DNA of 64,000 nt from Dryas octopetala (GCA_963921425.1 OY992839.1:2501-66500); one strand, 5' to 3'; shown: positions 35,571 to 48,205, numbered from the stretch's first letter. Translations and numbers: made by a program. Notes: generated from the sequence alone by a model not told the origin.

Positions 35571-36755
35571 TTACTCCAGATTGTTTGCCCTACTCAAAAG
35601 TTCGAGACCCTCAGTTCTGCAATTCATAATCTTACGGAATACATCTCTAATTTGGTGTTCTAGTGGATCCAATCCATTCTTAAATTTTTCACAAATGGAA
35701 GCTAACTCCTGCAATCCTTGTTCAACTTCAATTTTCTGTTCCTCCGTCAATGGGAACTGAACCAGATCTACCAAGTCTGTCATGTGTCGCGCACATCTCT
35801 CAACCTCATCAATCTCCCTCAGCAAGCCATTAGAGTTCTGGCGCTCTCGCTTCTTAGATTCCTCTATTATCCGTTCGTGAAGTGAGGTTAATGGGATACC
35901 CCAGGAGTACAGTTGTGGGATTGAAAAATGATTATTAAGACCACAATCCTGACAAGGCATTGCAGCCACAAGAGCTGACAAAACAAACATGAGCACAGAA
36001 CTCATTGTGAAAACACAACCTGCAAGCCCATTTGCTGCAACAATGTCATTCCCACGAGGTGCTACCAAGTTGTTTGCAATTGATTGGAGCTGCTTAGCTG
36101 CAGACCAAGATTGGGACAGACTCCACGAGTGAGAACGAGAATGCCCAGATGAGTGATGGCGACGGCGATGATTATCCTTTCTTGTGGTATTACGCCCAAA
36201 AGACCAGTTCCGGTGTGAAAATACAGATCCAGAGCCTCTCTCATCAAGCATTTCAAGTGCCAAATCCATCAAAGCCTTTCTTGCTCGACGGAACTGGCCC
36301 TCACAAAATGCCCTCTGGCGAGATTCCAAGGCACACAGAACGATCTCTAAATGCTTATGCCACAGACGAATCTTCTCAATCCCGTTTCGAGCTGCATTGC
36401 AAATGTCAAGTGCCTTCAAACTCCTATCAAAGTATCCATCAGTCCAATGGTCCAAGGGCGGTTTAGAAACCCGTGCCTTGTTTTTCAACAAGATAACCCT
36501 GAAATTTTCTAGGCATTTAACAAATACATCTAAAAGTTTCCGAATCCACGCAATAGAAAGCAATTCATCAGCATTAACAGCTGAAAAGTCATGGAATAGG
36601 TCTGTAACTTGTTTTTGGAAAGATTGAAGCTCTAATTCCTGGGCACTGGACTCATGATTAGCTTCCATGGAATGAAACGGTTCTCGCCGACTCCAAACTG
36701 AGCGACCAAATGAATTCAAAGGTGAGGAAGAACCCAGATTATGCGTAGAAGGCAT
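35571..36755 (-). CDS. ROH1/BYPASS1-like protein (DUF793 family, 394 aa)
   Basis: Single coding exon on the minus strand. It belongs to the plant family that includes ROH1 (Exo70-interacting) and BPS1-like proteins; the molecular role is poorly defined, with links to exocytosis and root-derived signalling. Start ATG 36755 gives MPSTHNLGSSSPLNSFGRS, the usual N-terminus; the frame stays open 17 codons further upstream but without an ATG. Visible are a helical N-terminal part (RKLLDVFVKCLENFRVILL), a His/Ser/Arg-rich linker (RRRHHSSGHSRSHSWS, about 197-212), one hydrophobic stretch of about 25 residues (about 242-268, CVFTMSSVLMFVLSALVAAM) and a C-terminal helical region ending in FRKIMNCRTEGLELLSRANN. 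Full length, no lesions. It converges with the bZIP gene. A 5'UTR intron is likely (donor at 37330-37331). Confidence 0.88.
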   Translation of the reverse strand: MPSTHNLGSSSPLNSFGRSVWSRREPFHSMEANHESSAQELELQSFQKQVTDLFHDFSAVNADELLSIAWIRKLLDVFVKCLENFRVILLKNKARVSKPPLDHWTDGYFDRSLKALDICNAARNGIEKIRLWHKHLEIVLCALESRQRAFCEGQFRRARKALMDLALEMLDERGSGSVFSHRNWSFGRNTTRKDNHRRRHHSSGHSRSHSWSLSQSWSAAKQLQSIANNLVAPRGNDIVAANGLAGCVFTMSSVLMFVLSALVAAMPCQDCGLNNHFSIPQLYSWGIPLTSLHERIIEESKKRERQNSNGLLREIDEVERCARHMTDLVDLVQFPLTEEQKIEVEQGLQELASICEKFKNGLDPLEHQIRDVFRKIMNCRTEGLELLSRANNLE

Positions 36756-37329
36756 AGTCACAACAACCCACAAGATTCCAAAACCAAAACTCTCAGGACA
36801 CTCCAAATGACACCAGAATTCACATAATCAGTAGAAACCCAGCTCTGGTTCCGCTAAATTAGCTGGTTCAGCTAAATTCAATATATCAGACCCACCAATG
36901 TTGATAAATTTCAAAGCCCACCTACAATTCATTCAGGTTTACCAGCTTAGAACTCAAAACTAGAGAAATCTCAACAGCCCAACTCAAATTTTTGTATTTA
37001 TTCTTACATAAGCAAACCATCAAGCCGTTAACCTACCTTGAATATCACAATAAAAACAAAAAGAAAGAAGAATTCACAAAAATTATACAAAACAATACAA
37101 ACCCACCTTCGCTTGAACCAGAAGTATCAACACAAACCACCCAATGCGAATTTCAAATCACGAAATTGAAGCATATACATCAACCTAGACCCTTGAAGCC
37201 GATAATAATAAATACCCAGATTCGGAAATTGTCAGATGCCAAGAACAAAAAGATCTAATGAGAACCCAATACCACCCAAATAGAGAGAGGAGAATAAATG
37301 AAAAGAAATGTAGAAGGAAGGAAATATTT

Positions 37330-37400
37330 ACCTTGCTTGTATGTAAGGGTGTCTCAAAGAAATAATGTTGTTGTTGAGAATAATGAAGACAGACATGCGC
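37330..37400 (-). other. Probable 5'UTR exon end and intron donor of the ROH1-like gene
   Basis: On the minus strand CAAGCAAG is followed by GTAAATATTT, a good donor with GT at 37331-37330. This suggests a non-coding first exon covering roughly 37332-37400 and a 5'UTR intron of several hundred bases reaching towards 36820. The acceptor could not be fixed by eye. Confidence 0.45.
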
Positions 37401-37737
37401 CGACTGACTGTGTCTGACTCAGAAAATCAAATATATACATACAAACACTGGATCTTCTTTTTTTTCTTTTTTTTGGCCAAAGACAAACACTGGATCTTCA
37501 AACCTCAGCCCCCTAATTCCAACCCAAATTCCAGGAGGACCGAAACATACGGATATATGTTTTTTTTTTAATTGAAAAAAAAAAAGACAACTGTAAAAAC
37601 ATGTTGTTTAATTTAAAAAAAAAAAAAAAAAAAAAAACCATTTTTGTGCCGGACTAATTTGCCCAGCAGAAAAAAAAAATAACACTCCCGGAGGACCAAA
37701 GCTACGTAGCTCAGTAACTATCACCTTAGAGAAATTA

Positions 37738-38285
37738 GAGGAAATTACAGATTTGGTCCACTTATTTTATACCTAGTTCAATTTTGGTCCACGATTTTTT
37801 TTAAGTTCTGTTTTGGTCCACTAATTGTTTCATTTGTTCAATAAAGGTCCAGATTTGTGACTTTAAATCTTTTGGGTTGTGTTTTCTTCAATTATAATTG
37901 AAGTATAAGTTATATTTCATCATTTCTTAGTCATAAAAACAAATTTGGAGTATTATAATTTAAGAGAATTGAGATTTGGTGAAATTTGAAAAATTGACAG
38001 TTTTGGGTACCCTACTTTAGGGTCAATTATCTTGAGTTTTAGAACTCCAATTTGAATGATCTTTATATGGTTGTAAAGAAGAAATGCATAGCTTTAAAAT
38101 AAGTATATATTTGCTGAATTTGGGTGAGATTTGATAGGGTAAAAAATAGGCCAAATTTGAGAAAACAAATCTGGACCTTTATTGAACAAGTGAAACAATT
38201 AGTGGACTAAAACAGAACTAAAAAAAGATTGTGGACCAAAATTGAACTAGGTATAAAATAACTGGACTAAATCTGTAATTTCCTC
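37738..38285. mobile_element. Mutator-like MITE, family A copy 2
   Basis: 548 bp, the same length as copy 1 at 1683-2230 and nearly identical throughout. Ends GAGGAAATTACAG are perfect inverted repeats of each other. It is flanked by a perfect 9-bp duplication GAGAAATTA (37729-37737, 38286-38294). It lies about 340 bp upstream of the putative ROH1-like 5'UTR exon. Non-coding. Confidence 0.93.
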
Positions 38286-38542
38286 GAGAAATTAATGTGT
38301 GTGACTGTAACACCATGTGACACATACAATAATTTACAATAATTTTCCGTTATCTTCATTATCTCAATAGAGTATTTGGTTTTTACTTTTAATTTTTATT
38401 AATCGTTGTATATCAGATTTATTTTTAGGACTTATTCCAATAAAAAAAGACTAAATGTCATTTATCAGAGTAAATAGTCATTGGGATAGACTAATTAGTT
38501 TGGGCACTCTAATCTCCCCCAGATAGTGTGATAGTTTTTTTA

Positions 38543-39166
38543 AGGTCTGTTGAATTTAGCTATCAAATTTTAATAATTTTTTAGTTTAGATAACAAAATT
38601 TAATAACATTTTAGATTTGGTACTAATTGAAAAGTCAAACATAATAATATAGTAAAATGTATTATAATTCACAAATACTAAATCACATGCCACTACAATA
38701 AAAAAAAATATGGTCAATTACAAATAAATTAATAAAAAAATATTATGTTTGTGTTTGCCTGCTATGCAGCAAAACGACTTAGGGTTTAAGTCTCGGGTTT
38801 TGAGCTCCGAAATCCTAATTCTAAACCATAAACCTCATTTATATATCATGCACCTCTTTTCTATACCCTACATCACATTTCTATACCCTACATCACATTT
38901 CTATACCCTAAACTAAATTAAGGGCTACATTGTAATTTTATGCTCACAAGTACAATTATACTACATTAACCAACTTCTAAGACAATATAAAAGCCTCAAA
39001 GACAAAAATGTTAAATGAAAAAGCCCAAAACAAAAAAGCCAACATGTTTGTGACTTAATATAAAAAACTACATTTAAATTTGGTAGTCCAATTGAAATAT
39101 TATATGGTATTCATATTATTCTAAAAAATTATTATAATTTGATATTTAATCCTAATTTTCTATTAT
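38543..39166. repeat. Dispersed repeat C, copy 2
   Basis: Matches 26851-27582 at both ends (see that entry). The middle contains a unique block with TTAGGGTTTAAGTCTCGGG and three close copies of CTATACCCTACATCACATTT at about 38870-38925. Class and exact ends are unknown. Confidence 0.68.
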
Positions 39167-39442
39167 ATGATAGTAATGTGATAGTTTTTAAATAATGAAA
39201 AAAATTTGCAGACACCCTAATGTTTTACAAAAGCCCTTACCGCCCATGCTAACCGGTCAACACTCAACACCTCTATTTTCTTTTCTTTTTTAGCCCATGC
39301 TAACGATTAAAATAAATTTAATTATTATTGATTTTGCATTCATTAAAATAAAATATATAAACTACTAATAAATTTTTGCAATCACCCACGTCAATACAAC
39401 CAATCCTTTCCGGTAAAAGGTCCAAAGCAACAATTTCATAGG

Positions 39443-39581
39443 GGAAAAATGCTAGATGTACCACATTTTAGTACCATCTAATATACTATATTTTTAAATA
39501 AAGATGTACCACATTTTGTATTGATAGGTTTCACCTCTATTAGATGGATGGTACCAAAATATAATACACCTAGTATTACCC
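39443..39581. mobile_element. Small Mutator-like MITE (139 bp)
   Basis: Inverted termini: ATGCTAGATGTACCACATTT-type left arm, and GGTACC..ATAATACACCTAGTATTACCC right arm. Perfect 9-bp duplication TTTCATAGG (39434-39442, 39582-39590). Non-coding. Confidence 0.82.
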
Positions 39582-40783
39582 TTTCATAGGAACAAGTGTC
39601 ACACCTTAAAACATGTATGCAACAATAACACATGTCCTAAAAACCTCGACCAAAAGAATAAACCCATACCATGAACATTAAACTCATAAGTTTCCAAAGA
39701 CAAGTTAAACCCTTTATTTGTAAAAAGATTGGATTGGATCATAATAACATATGCACACATGATCTTTAGGAATTGCATCGATTAAAAATATTTAAAAGCA
39801 AATCAACCCACTAGGGTATTTTGTTTAGATAAAAACAAACTTAGTGAACATCACTAAAAACAGTAGTGATGCTCAATAATAAGTACAACAAAAATAAGTC
39901 AACCCATGACATAATAAAGCAGGATGAGATAATTACAATTTACAAACAAGAATTTTATAGGGAATAAAATGATGGATGACTAACTGGAATGCAAAAGACA
40001 TGGTACTGTAACATGATCTAAGACCTTAGGATGCACCATAAGAGATTCGAATGCCACACCCCACGAATCAATCAAGATTGTCAACTGGAGGATTATTGCC
40101 CCGAAAGAAAATAGTACAGTAGAGGACAAGCATCATATACGTTTATAGTTTCCCCTCAAAGGACATTGGCTAAGTTTGAAAACTATTGAAAACATTTTCT
40201 AGTGTAAAAGCTCAAAAGGGAACCACATTTAAAAGAAAACCATAAATCACCAATGATAGTTGAAAATCCACAAAAAAAAAAAAAAAAAACAACTGTCTTT
40301 TACTAGCAAAACCTTTTGATTCAACCATGCAACAATAATAGGATCCCAGGTTATCATACTTACATAATGATTGCACCCAAGTGGACAACTACTAATACTG
40401 AAAACAAAATGTTCGGCCTTGTAACGAGAGTATCCATACAAGTAGTATGTACCCATAAGCTAGCCTCCCAACTGGACAACTCGACTAGCTTATCAGTATA
40501 CTACCCTTTTGGACGTTTAGGGGGATCAAAACTTAAAGTCATGCTCCAACATGCCCTTTACTCTCAGATCATCAAAGTAATGAACAAATTGCATAAATAA
40601 CAGCACAAGACATAAAACATAACAATTCTGCAAGAATGTTATCCCATTTGATAATAATTTATAATAGATTTAAGGGAGACTTAGAGTTCAATTTATTTTA
40701 TGAGTTTTTCTTAGACTAAGACTGGTAATGATTTAGGGTTCTTAATTAAGTTATTTTATTTTTCTTATTTGACTGCTTTATGT

Positions 40784-40848
40784 TAGGTTTTAACTCCAAA
40801 ATTTTGGGCTCTACCCAAAATCTCGGGGTTAAAACCTAACATGCAGTC
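40784..40848. repeat. 65-bp hairpin
   Basis: TAGGTTTTAACTCCAAAATT on the left pairs with the inverted right arm ending TTAAAACCTA. The stem is about 25 bp with three mismatches around a six-base loop. Its function is unknown; it could be a relic of a small element. Confidence 0.7.
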
Positions 40849-41120
40849 TCTACAAATCTCACTTTACACTCTAAGAGGGGAAATATCCTTCAAATCAGGG
40901 AAGAACTTTATTATGAATTAAAATGATTTTGTTATAAATTAAAAAGACTTTATTATGAATTAAAAGAATTTTCTTATAAATTATTATGTTTTAAAATGAT
41001 TTTCTTATAAATTTTAAAACACTCCCGATCTCCATCTAAAAATTGTTTTTCTAAAGAACCTAAATCTAATTATCTATATATTTAATTATATTCATTATTA
41101 ATATCAATTTAAAGATTTCA

Positions 41121-41308
41121 TCGGAAAATTTCTTATACCACATTCTTATACCATCTCACGTGTCATTACTTTATTGGACATAGTTTTTCTTTTTCTTTTT
41201 GGGTTTTTCTTTTTATGTTTTAGTATCCGATGTATGAATGCCATGTAAGTTGCTACATAAGGTGGTATGAAATTATGGTATAAAAATGTAGTATATCTAG
41301 CACTACTG
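41121..41308. mobile_element. MITE-like element, family E copy 1 (diverged)
   Basis: Shares with 58543-58733 the word series TTATACCA..CACGTGTCATTACTTTATTGG, TATCCGATGTATGAATGCCA and GGTATGAAATT-TGGTATAAAAATGT, and the right end CTAGCACTACTG. The left end is diverged and no target duplication is visible. Confidence 0.55.
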
Positions 41309-42492
41309 TAATTTTTATTACATTGAAGTTTATAAAATTCAATTTATTGGGTACTTAATAAAATTAAGGGATATTATAATTTAGTACAAAAATTATACTC
41401 TTAGATTTGACATTCTGCAACACTTAAACAACAGTAAATATGAGTATTACTCTCACTTTTAGGCATCAACCATTGGAGAAGATCTTATATGCAAATACTT
41501 ATACTTTAAAATCTCAAATAGTTAATTTATAAGTGTAAATTTATGTGAAAATCCAATAAAATTTAGGGTCTTGAGGTGCCAAGACTGAAAAAGAAGGAAG
41601 AGAAAAGAAAAAAAGAAAAACGAAAGATAAGGTCACATGGGTGAATGTGAATCTACTTACTGTAATGTAGTTGGGAAATTAAGATGAAGATGAATATAGA
41701 CGAACAAAACTCTGCAAAACTTGTTCCCCTCGTCAGTCGTCAGTCAGTTAAGATAAAGAGAAAGTCAAACACCCATTTGGTCATCGTCTACTGTGACTGG
41801 GATGTGGGAATATAGAATTCCACACCAAACGTATAGATATTACTATATTAGTATTAGTATTACTGTTTTTGATTATTTGTATTAGTGTTACACTATTACT
41901 TAACAGTTAACGGTTAACACCAAATCAAACTATTCATTCAATATAAAATTCCCAAAACAAAAAAGTAAAAAGGAAACACACAGAGAAATGATGTCTCACT
42001 TTTCTTCTTTGTGGTTCGTGAACTAAATTTATGTGGGCTTGGAGTCCGTATATGTGTGTCTTAGAGAGAGAGAGAGAGCCCAAAAGGTAGAAAGAGTGAT
42101 AATGATAATGTAGAGGGTGGTTTTCTACTTTTTGACCCGACCTCCTTTCTCTTCTTCTGCTCTGCTTGATCTCTTTGTAATTTGCAAACCTAAAGTAAAA
42201 AAGAAGAAAAGAAAAAGAAGAAGAAGAAAAATAGAAAAGATTGTCTGATTGTTTTTTGACTCTGTCTTTGAACAACTGATCTTTTGAGGTGCAGATCTAT
42301 TATTTGTTTGGTTTTTGTTTTTATTATTAAGTTTCTAAGAATTTTCCGTAGAATTTTAGCTTTTCTACCTGGGTTTTCTCTAGAAATGCCCATAAAAATC
42401 CAGGGTTTAAGTGTAAGCTGCTCAAGTCTTAAGTTTTTTTAATTTTAAGGTGTTCTTGGTCTTACAGATCTTTGACTTCTTGTGATTAAGCA

Positions 42493-42507
42493 ATGGAGCA
42501 GCTTTGA
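42493..42507 (+). other. uORF 1 in the tubby-like 5'UTR (MEQL)
   Basis: ATG GAG CAG CTT TGA lies in the probable first 5'UTR exon, 43 nt before its donor. Confidence 0.5.
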
Positions 42508-42549
42508 CCAACTCAAGCTCTGTAATAATCTGGGCTTTTTGTTTAACAG

Positions 42550-43199
42550 GTAAGTCCCACGCTTATGTTCTTGGTGGATGCTCAAGTTCACCCTCTTTTA
42601 CTTTCATCATTTGCTAGAATGAGCTTAATATCCATATATAACAGAGTTATAAAGAAGAAAGTTTGACAAAAATCAAGAAATTTTTTTTTATTATGAACAT
42701 CAAGTCTAAATTTTGAGCCTGTCCGTGTTATACTCTATCATCATGCAGAAATGATCTACTATTTTCTACTTGAGAATTTGTTAATTATTAATGCTTTACA
42801 TTTCTTTCCCCATGGTGAACTTGTGATTGGATTTCCAGTGAATGAGTTAAACAGTTCTTTTGAGACCAGATTTCCTTTTTAATCTGTTATATATGCAGTT
42901 CAATATATCAAATTTTAGTCTATTGATGGGTGTTATTGGCATTCTTTGTTTACATGGCTTAGTAGAGCGTAATTAGCCTTTTTTTTTTTCTTTTCAAAAT
43001 AATGTTTATGAATCCAAAAGTTTTGTTAGTAAATCTAAAGTTTGGCTCTTTAAGCTACTTTTATAGCCCATATGAATCTGCCTTTTCTACTTTTCTTTTT
43101 CTTTTCACTTTTTGTTGCCTTTCCTATATCATCCTATACCTTGTTCTCTATGAAGAAGATATTTTTTTGGCAATTGAGTCAACTTTTGTTTGTGGGCAG
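42550..43199 (+). other. 5'UTR intron of the tubby-like gene
   Basis: TTTAACAG|GTAAGTCC gives a strong donor (GT at 42550-42551), and TTTGTGGGCAG|CCATATG gives an acceptor at 43198-43199. The spliced leader then reaches ATG 43283. Plant tubby-like genes often carry such a leader intron. Confidence 0.65.
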
Positions 43200-43203
43200 C
43201 CAT

Positions 43204-43239
43204 ATGCACAAGCTAAGTGAAAAAGTCAGAAGATTTTGA
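43204..43239 (+). other. uORF 2 in the tubby-like 5'UTR (11 codons)
   Basis: ATG at 43204 opens MHKLSEKVRRF and stops at TGA 43237-43239, 43 nt before the main ATG. It could lower translation of the main frame or allow re-initiation. Confidence 0.5.
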
Positions 43240-43282
43240 AGGAGACACATAATTGTTTTGGTACTCTTGTCCACGTGTAAGA

Positions 43283-46200
43283 ATGTCATTCCGTAGCATA
43301 GTTCGTGATGTTAGGGATGGATTTGGGAGCTTATCTAGAAGGGGTTTTGAAGTCAGGCTGATGGGCCATCATAGAGGAAAATCTCATGGATCATTAAATG
43401 ATTTGCATGACGAGCCTCTTATCGTTCAGAACAGTCGTTGGGCTAGCCTCCCCCCAGAATTATTGTATGATGTAATTAGGAGGCTGGAGGAGAGTGAGAG
43501 CACATGGCCTTCTCGAAAGCACGTGGTTGCATGTGCCTCAGTTTGCCGTTCTTGGAGGATCATGTGCAAAGAAATTGTTAAGAGTCCTGAGTTTTGCGGA
43601 AAGCTTACTTTTCCAGTGTCTTTGAAGCAGGTCAAATCCTTTTAAATTCATTAATGTGATGTGCATCTTGAGTTTGTATGGAATTTTATTTTCTTCCCAA
43701 GTTTTTGTTGAAACTGCAGTTGCTAAGATTCTGTTTATGTTGCATGCAGTTGAAGATTATTATAGTCTTTATTAAACCAGCTGGCAAGCCTATGATGTTG
43801 GGAACGATACTTACCCCTTCTTTTTTGTTTGGTTATTCAGCCAGGTCCACGGGATGGAATTGTCCAATGCTTCATTAAGAGGGACAAATCTAACCTAACT
43901 TACCACCTATTTCTGTGTCTTAGCCCTGGTGAGCATCTTTTCTAACCATTTAATTGTATTTGATTTTTGGCCGGCTTCAAAGATTTCAATCCACATATTC
44001 ATCAATCACATATTTCTACATTTGAGTCACTATTTATTTATTGATATGAGTGAATCAGTATTTATATAGCCATATACAATCTCATTAATGTTTGTCAATT
44101 ATTGAATTTCCATTGAATCTTCTGGCGTTTTTCAAGTTAAAATGCGTCGTCGTGTATCTACATGAATGTCACCAAATGCTAGCTTCAAGTAGTTTCGCTA
44201 TTGAGAAATTTGGGATTCCTTAATTAATTCTGGTTGACTTGCATAAATGCTGAATATCTATATTACGTAGATACCTGGGATTCTATTTTCATTTTTTGAA
44301 TGATAATCTGGTTTAAGATGGTCAACTAGAAAGAGAAACTTTGTATGCATTCAATTTATAAGAATGAAGTTGAGCATATTCCATCCATATTAGTCCCTAG
44401 TGGATGCTTTATCTGCTTTGAAATTGTTAGACAGATTCCTTTGAGGCTGGTGAAAGGACTATGCTGAAAATGTTCAAAATACATTTTCCAACTCTATATA
44501 TTATGCTCAGTACTTCCAGCCTTCCATTGCTTGAGAGAGTCTTTTGGGGATTCCCTCCTTAAATGGGGGATGAACTTAATTAAATAGGTGTACAGTGAAA
44601 TGAATATGGAATTGATTCATGAAGACTCTTGGCATTTCAGATGAACCTTCATTTATGGACAAACCTACATTATGGAAACGAACCATCTGATGGTTCCATC
44701 ATAATGAGGACGATTCTTCATTATGATCCCACCTCCTCTCAAAGCTTATATAAACCCACATTCCCTTTATTTCTCAATCCATTCCTTCACCAGTTCACAC
44801 ATCATAGTTTGAAAGAGAGAGCCTCTCTTAGAGTTAGAAGAAAAAGTTAGAAACAAAAAACTCCTCTAGAGAAAATCCAAGAGAGAGATCGTTATTTATT
44901 AACCTTGTAGTAGGTGTTATCTTTCCCAACAACATTTTGGGTAGACAACATATAGAGTTATCAGTTATCACATCTAAACTTGCCAAGCTGGTTTTGTTTC
45001 TTAGCATAAGCTGCAACTTCATTGTCCAACTCTCAAGTTTTTGTAGTCCTTTAGGATGTCAATTGAGCTTTCCTGCTAGTAATGTAGTTAAAAGAACACA
45101 TTTCATGCTTCCATGTATTTTGTATAATCTGTTAGGTCACAACAACTTCATCAGCCAGAAGAAGTTAATAATGGTGATAGCAATAATATATTAATGTAAA
45201 ATGGCTTTTGAGGTGGCTTGAGTAATGGTGTGGTGTGAAAAATACTTAAATTTGTCAGCCTGCAAGGTTTTAAATGGCTGGTCACTTACATTTTGTGAAA
45301 AATTGAATTTAGGTACTCCATTTTTCTTATGCCTTTTATTACATTATAACATATGGTTTGTGAACATGGGGTGTCAGACACAACAACTAGCAGAAATCTA
45401 AACCAGGGACAACTGCATGGGAATGACTTTACAATGCACATATATCTATCCATGTTGCAGTCTTTGTAAGCATGCAAAAATGTAGTAGAAAAATTAGAAA
45501 AATAAAAAGTTTCTAAACAGCATGACAGTCCTAAACATTCTGCAAGATTAATATTTAAGTCTAATATGGGTGTGTACTCATGTGCCATTTTCATGTCAGC
45601 CATATCAATTTTCCAATAGAAGAAGTGTCCTATAAATCATGGTTCATAAGTTATGTAAATATTTTTTTAGTGGGTGCTTTCTAGTTTTTTAATTTTTTTT
45701 ACCATTTTCGAATCATGAATTGTTATGCTGACTTGATCGAGACCATCCCATATGTAGTCCCCCCTACTTTATCAAACATGTTACACTGTGAAGTTTACCA
45801 TTGGTCTCGGATTTTAATTCTGTGCTTTATTTGGTCTATACAATTCTGCAGCTTTACTAGTTGAGAATGGGAAATTCCTTCTTTCTGCAAAGAGGACCCG
45901 ACGAACCACTTGTACAGAATATGTCATCTCTATGGATGCTGACAACATTTCAAGATCAAGCAGCACTTACATTGGAAAGCTTAGGTAAGAACATGATGTG
46001 AAAAGACTGAAAGCCTATTTTCTTTCTATAGGTTTACAAGTGCGCTTGCACACACACACAAAGTAACACATTCTTTTCTCATTTCTCAAACCAGCAGTTT
46101 GGTTAAATATTTCATAATAATTCTCTTATTAATTTGTTTTATTTTTGTATATATAAAAATAAATTTATTCAAAAGCTCTAATTGATTTTGTTTACTATTT

Positions 46201-47310
46201 GACGGCATGACGCCATTGATTCTTCCTTCAGATAGAATGAATAAATTTGATAGGACCTGTCTTACTGAAAACAAATTTCCTATTTAGAACACAAAGATCT
46301 TGCTTCTTCTTGTAGTGGAATGGATACAGGCAGGTTGAACTGTTGAAGTGAGGCATAAACATTTTAAATTATATGTTTTATAAAATTCCTTTGTCAGGTG
46401 TCAAATAGATATTATGTAAAGCACAAATGGACATGTCTTATATAATGTTGTAGGGATGGCTATGACAGGATGGACTTACAAGAACAGTTGATTTTGTAAT
46501 GTTTAATCATTTATTTATTTTACTGGGAGCTATAAGTTGGCTTATATTTGGACCTTTTACAAATTGTGGTTTTAAGAAATCAACTTTGTTTCATGTCTCA
46601 GGTCAAACTTTCTTGGCACAAAATTCATTGTATATGATACGCAGCCTGCATACACTTCTGAACATATTCCCCCACCGGGGCGGACAAGCCGTAGATTTAA
46701 TTCCAAAAAAGTCTCACCAAAAGTCCCAACTGGCAGCTATAACATTGCCCAGATAACATATGAGCTAAATGTGTTGGGCACTCGTGGCCCGCGAAGGATG
46801 CATTGCATGATGCATTCTATCCCAGCCTCATCTCTTGACGCAGGAGGTACTGTCCCCGGCCAACCGGAACTCCTTCCTCGCTCCCTGGAAGACTCATTTC
46901 GAAGTATCTCTTTCTCAAAGTCTCTCGACCGCTCAGTTGAGTTCAGTAGTGCACGGTTTTCTGAAATTGGTGGGCCTCAAGATGATGAGGAGGATGGCAA
47001 GACAAGACCCTTGGTTTTGAAAAACAAGCCCCCACGATGGCATGAACAATTACAGTGTTGGTGCCTGAACTTCCGTGGCCGGGTAACTGTTGCTTCTGTT
47101 AAGAACTTTCAGTTGATTGCTGCTACTCAGCCTGCTGCTGGTGCACCTACCCCATCTCAGCCAGCACCCCCTGAACATGATAAGATAATCTTGCAGTTTG
47201 GCAAGGTTGGTAAAGATATGTTCACCATGGATTATCGTTATCCTCTATCTGCCTTTCAGGCTTTTGCAATCTGCTTGAGCAGCTTTGACACCAAACTGGC
47301 TTGTGAATAG
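43283..47310 (+). CDS. Tubby-like F-box protein (425 aa)
   Basis: Plant TLP/TULP family: an N-terminal F-box couples to SKP1 in SCF ubiquitin ligases, and a C-terminal tubby domain binds phosphoinositides at the plasma membrane. Exons 43283-43630, 43841-43928, 45852-45984 and 46602-47310 sum to 1278 nt in frame. The N-terminus [20 protein letters not shown] is typical. The F-box spans about 53-92 ([15 protein letters not shown] ... VCRSWR). The tubby domain starts with [15 protein letters not shown] in exon 2 and contains [17 protein letters not shown] and [11 protein letters not shown]. It ends in the tubby signature [15 protein letters not shown] exactly at the C-terminus. A Ser-rich insert (about 250-310, [19 protein letters not shown]) interrupts the domain, as in plant members. 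Full length with no lesions. Intron 2 is 1.9 kb and contains LTR-like sequence. The numbered paralogue cannot be assigned from sequence alone. Confidence 0.93.
44570..44950 (+). mobile_element. Possible LTR remnant in tubby-like intron 2
   Basis: A promoter-like block GCTTATATAAACCCACATTC is followed by a CT-rich leader and a GAGAGAGCCTCTCTTAGAG segment, the composition of a copia-type LTR. Neither TG/CA ends nor a target duplication could be fixed. Confidence 0.3.
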
Positions 47311-48205
47311 AATAAAAAAATAAACTGATGGTGGTAAGAAGAAATGACTATCGATAATCATTATCCTCACTTTTTTTTTGCTCATTTCTATTTTGGGTTT
47401 ATCCTTTAGGGTAGGAAATTGTTTGTTATTCTGTTGTAAAACTCATTTGCTCTCCTGATAACAGGGTTTAACAGCATTGCAATATGAAAGCTTACTTAAC
47501 TGTTACCCATGACTTTGTGTAAATTAATTGATGAATTGTCACCTGCATTTGGTCTGTTAATTCTTGTATCGGATTGCTTTTGTTGTTTGGCTACCGTGCA
47601 TTTAGTTATGCTTTATTATCCCCAACCTAATTCTGCGTATTTTGTGGTGGTGATGGATGGTCGTGGCCATTTGATGCTGGTGGATGTCGCTATCATGTTG
47701 ACCTGGATGGTGGTGATGGTGGAAAGTGGTGTCTTGATGCTGCATGGTGCAAAGTTGGCTTTGCAAGAGTAGATAATGGAGATGCACGTGGATCAGATTG
47801 TGGTTGCTGCAAGCCTGCAAATCGGGAAGTGGGAATTGTATATTTGATTAACATGCTCACTAGTTGTGTTAGAACTAGATTTAATGAACCTTAAGGAGGG
47901 AAGTAAAGGAAATAATTAGTATAGCTGACGACTAATCTTCGATGCTGATTGACGACTAATCCTTGATTTACAACCAACGTTCCTGATTTAATTTCCACAA
48001 AATTAAATAATTTACAGGATTATCAAATTGGATTCTATTGGTGTGTTCAAAAACATTTCGACGCCTACGGTCCAGTTTTTGGCCGAATTATAAATTTGGT
48101 TTATGTAGTTTTTATTCGATTTTTGCTCAAATACCTTTAGTTTAAAAAAATGCAATTATACCCTTGTAGTTTGATTTAATTTGCAATTAAGGATAAAAAC
48201 TCTAC

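Larger units (their letters stand above)
39591..42400. other. Intergenic region upstream of the tubby-like gene
   Basis: No coding exon recognised. It contains a 65-bp hairpin at about 40784-40848 (arms TAGGTTTTAACTCC / GGGGTTAAAACCTA), short TTATTATGAATTAAAA-type repeats at 40905-41010, a MITE-like element at about 41121-41308 and a short GA run near 42064-42078. The last few hundred bases before 42550 are CT-rich and probably carry the promoter and first 5'UTR exon of the tubby-like gene. Confidence 0.6.

Noticed and set aside
36756..36806. 17-codon N-terminal extension of the ROH1-like protein
   Set aside because: The extension has no ATG; the family-like N-terminus begins at the Met encoded at 36755.
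47509..47820. Gly/Asp- or His-rich frames downstream of the tubby-like gene
   Set aside because: Driven by GATGGTGGTG repeats; probably 3'UTR or spacer.
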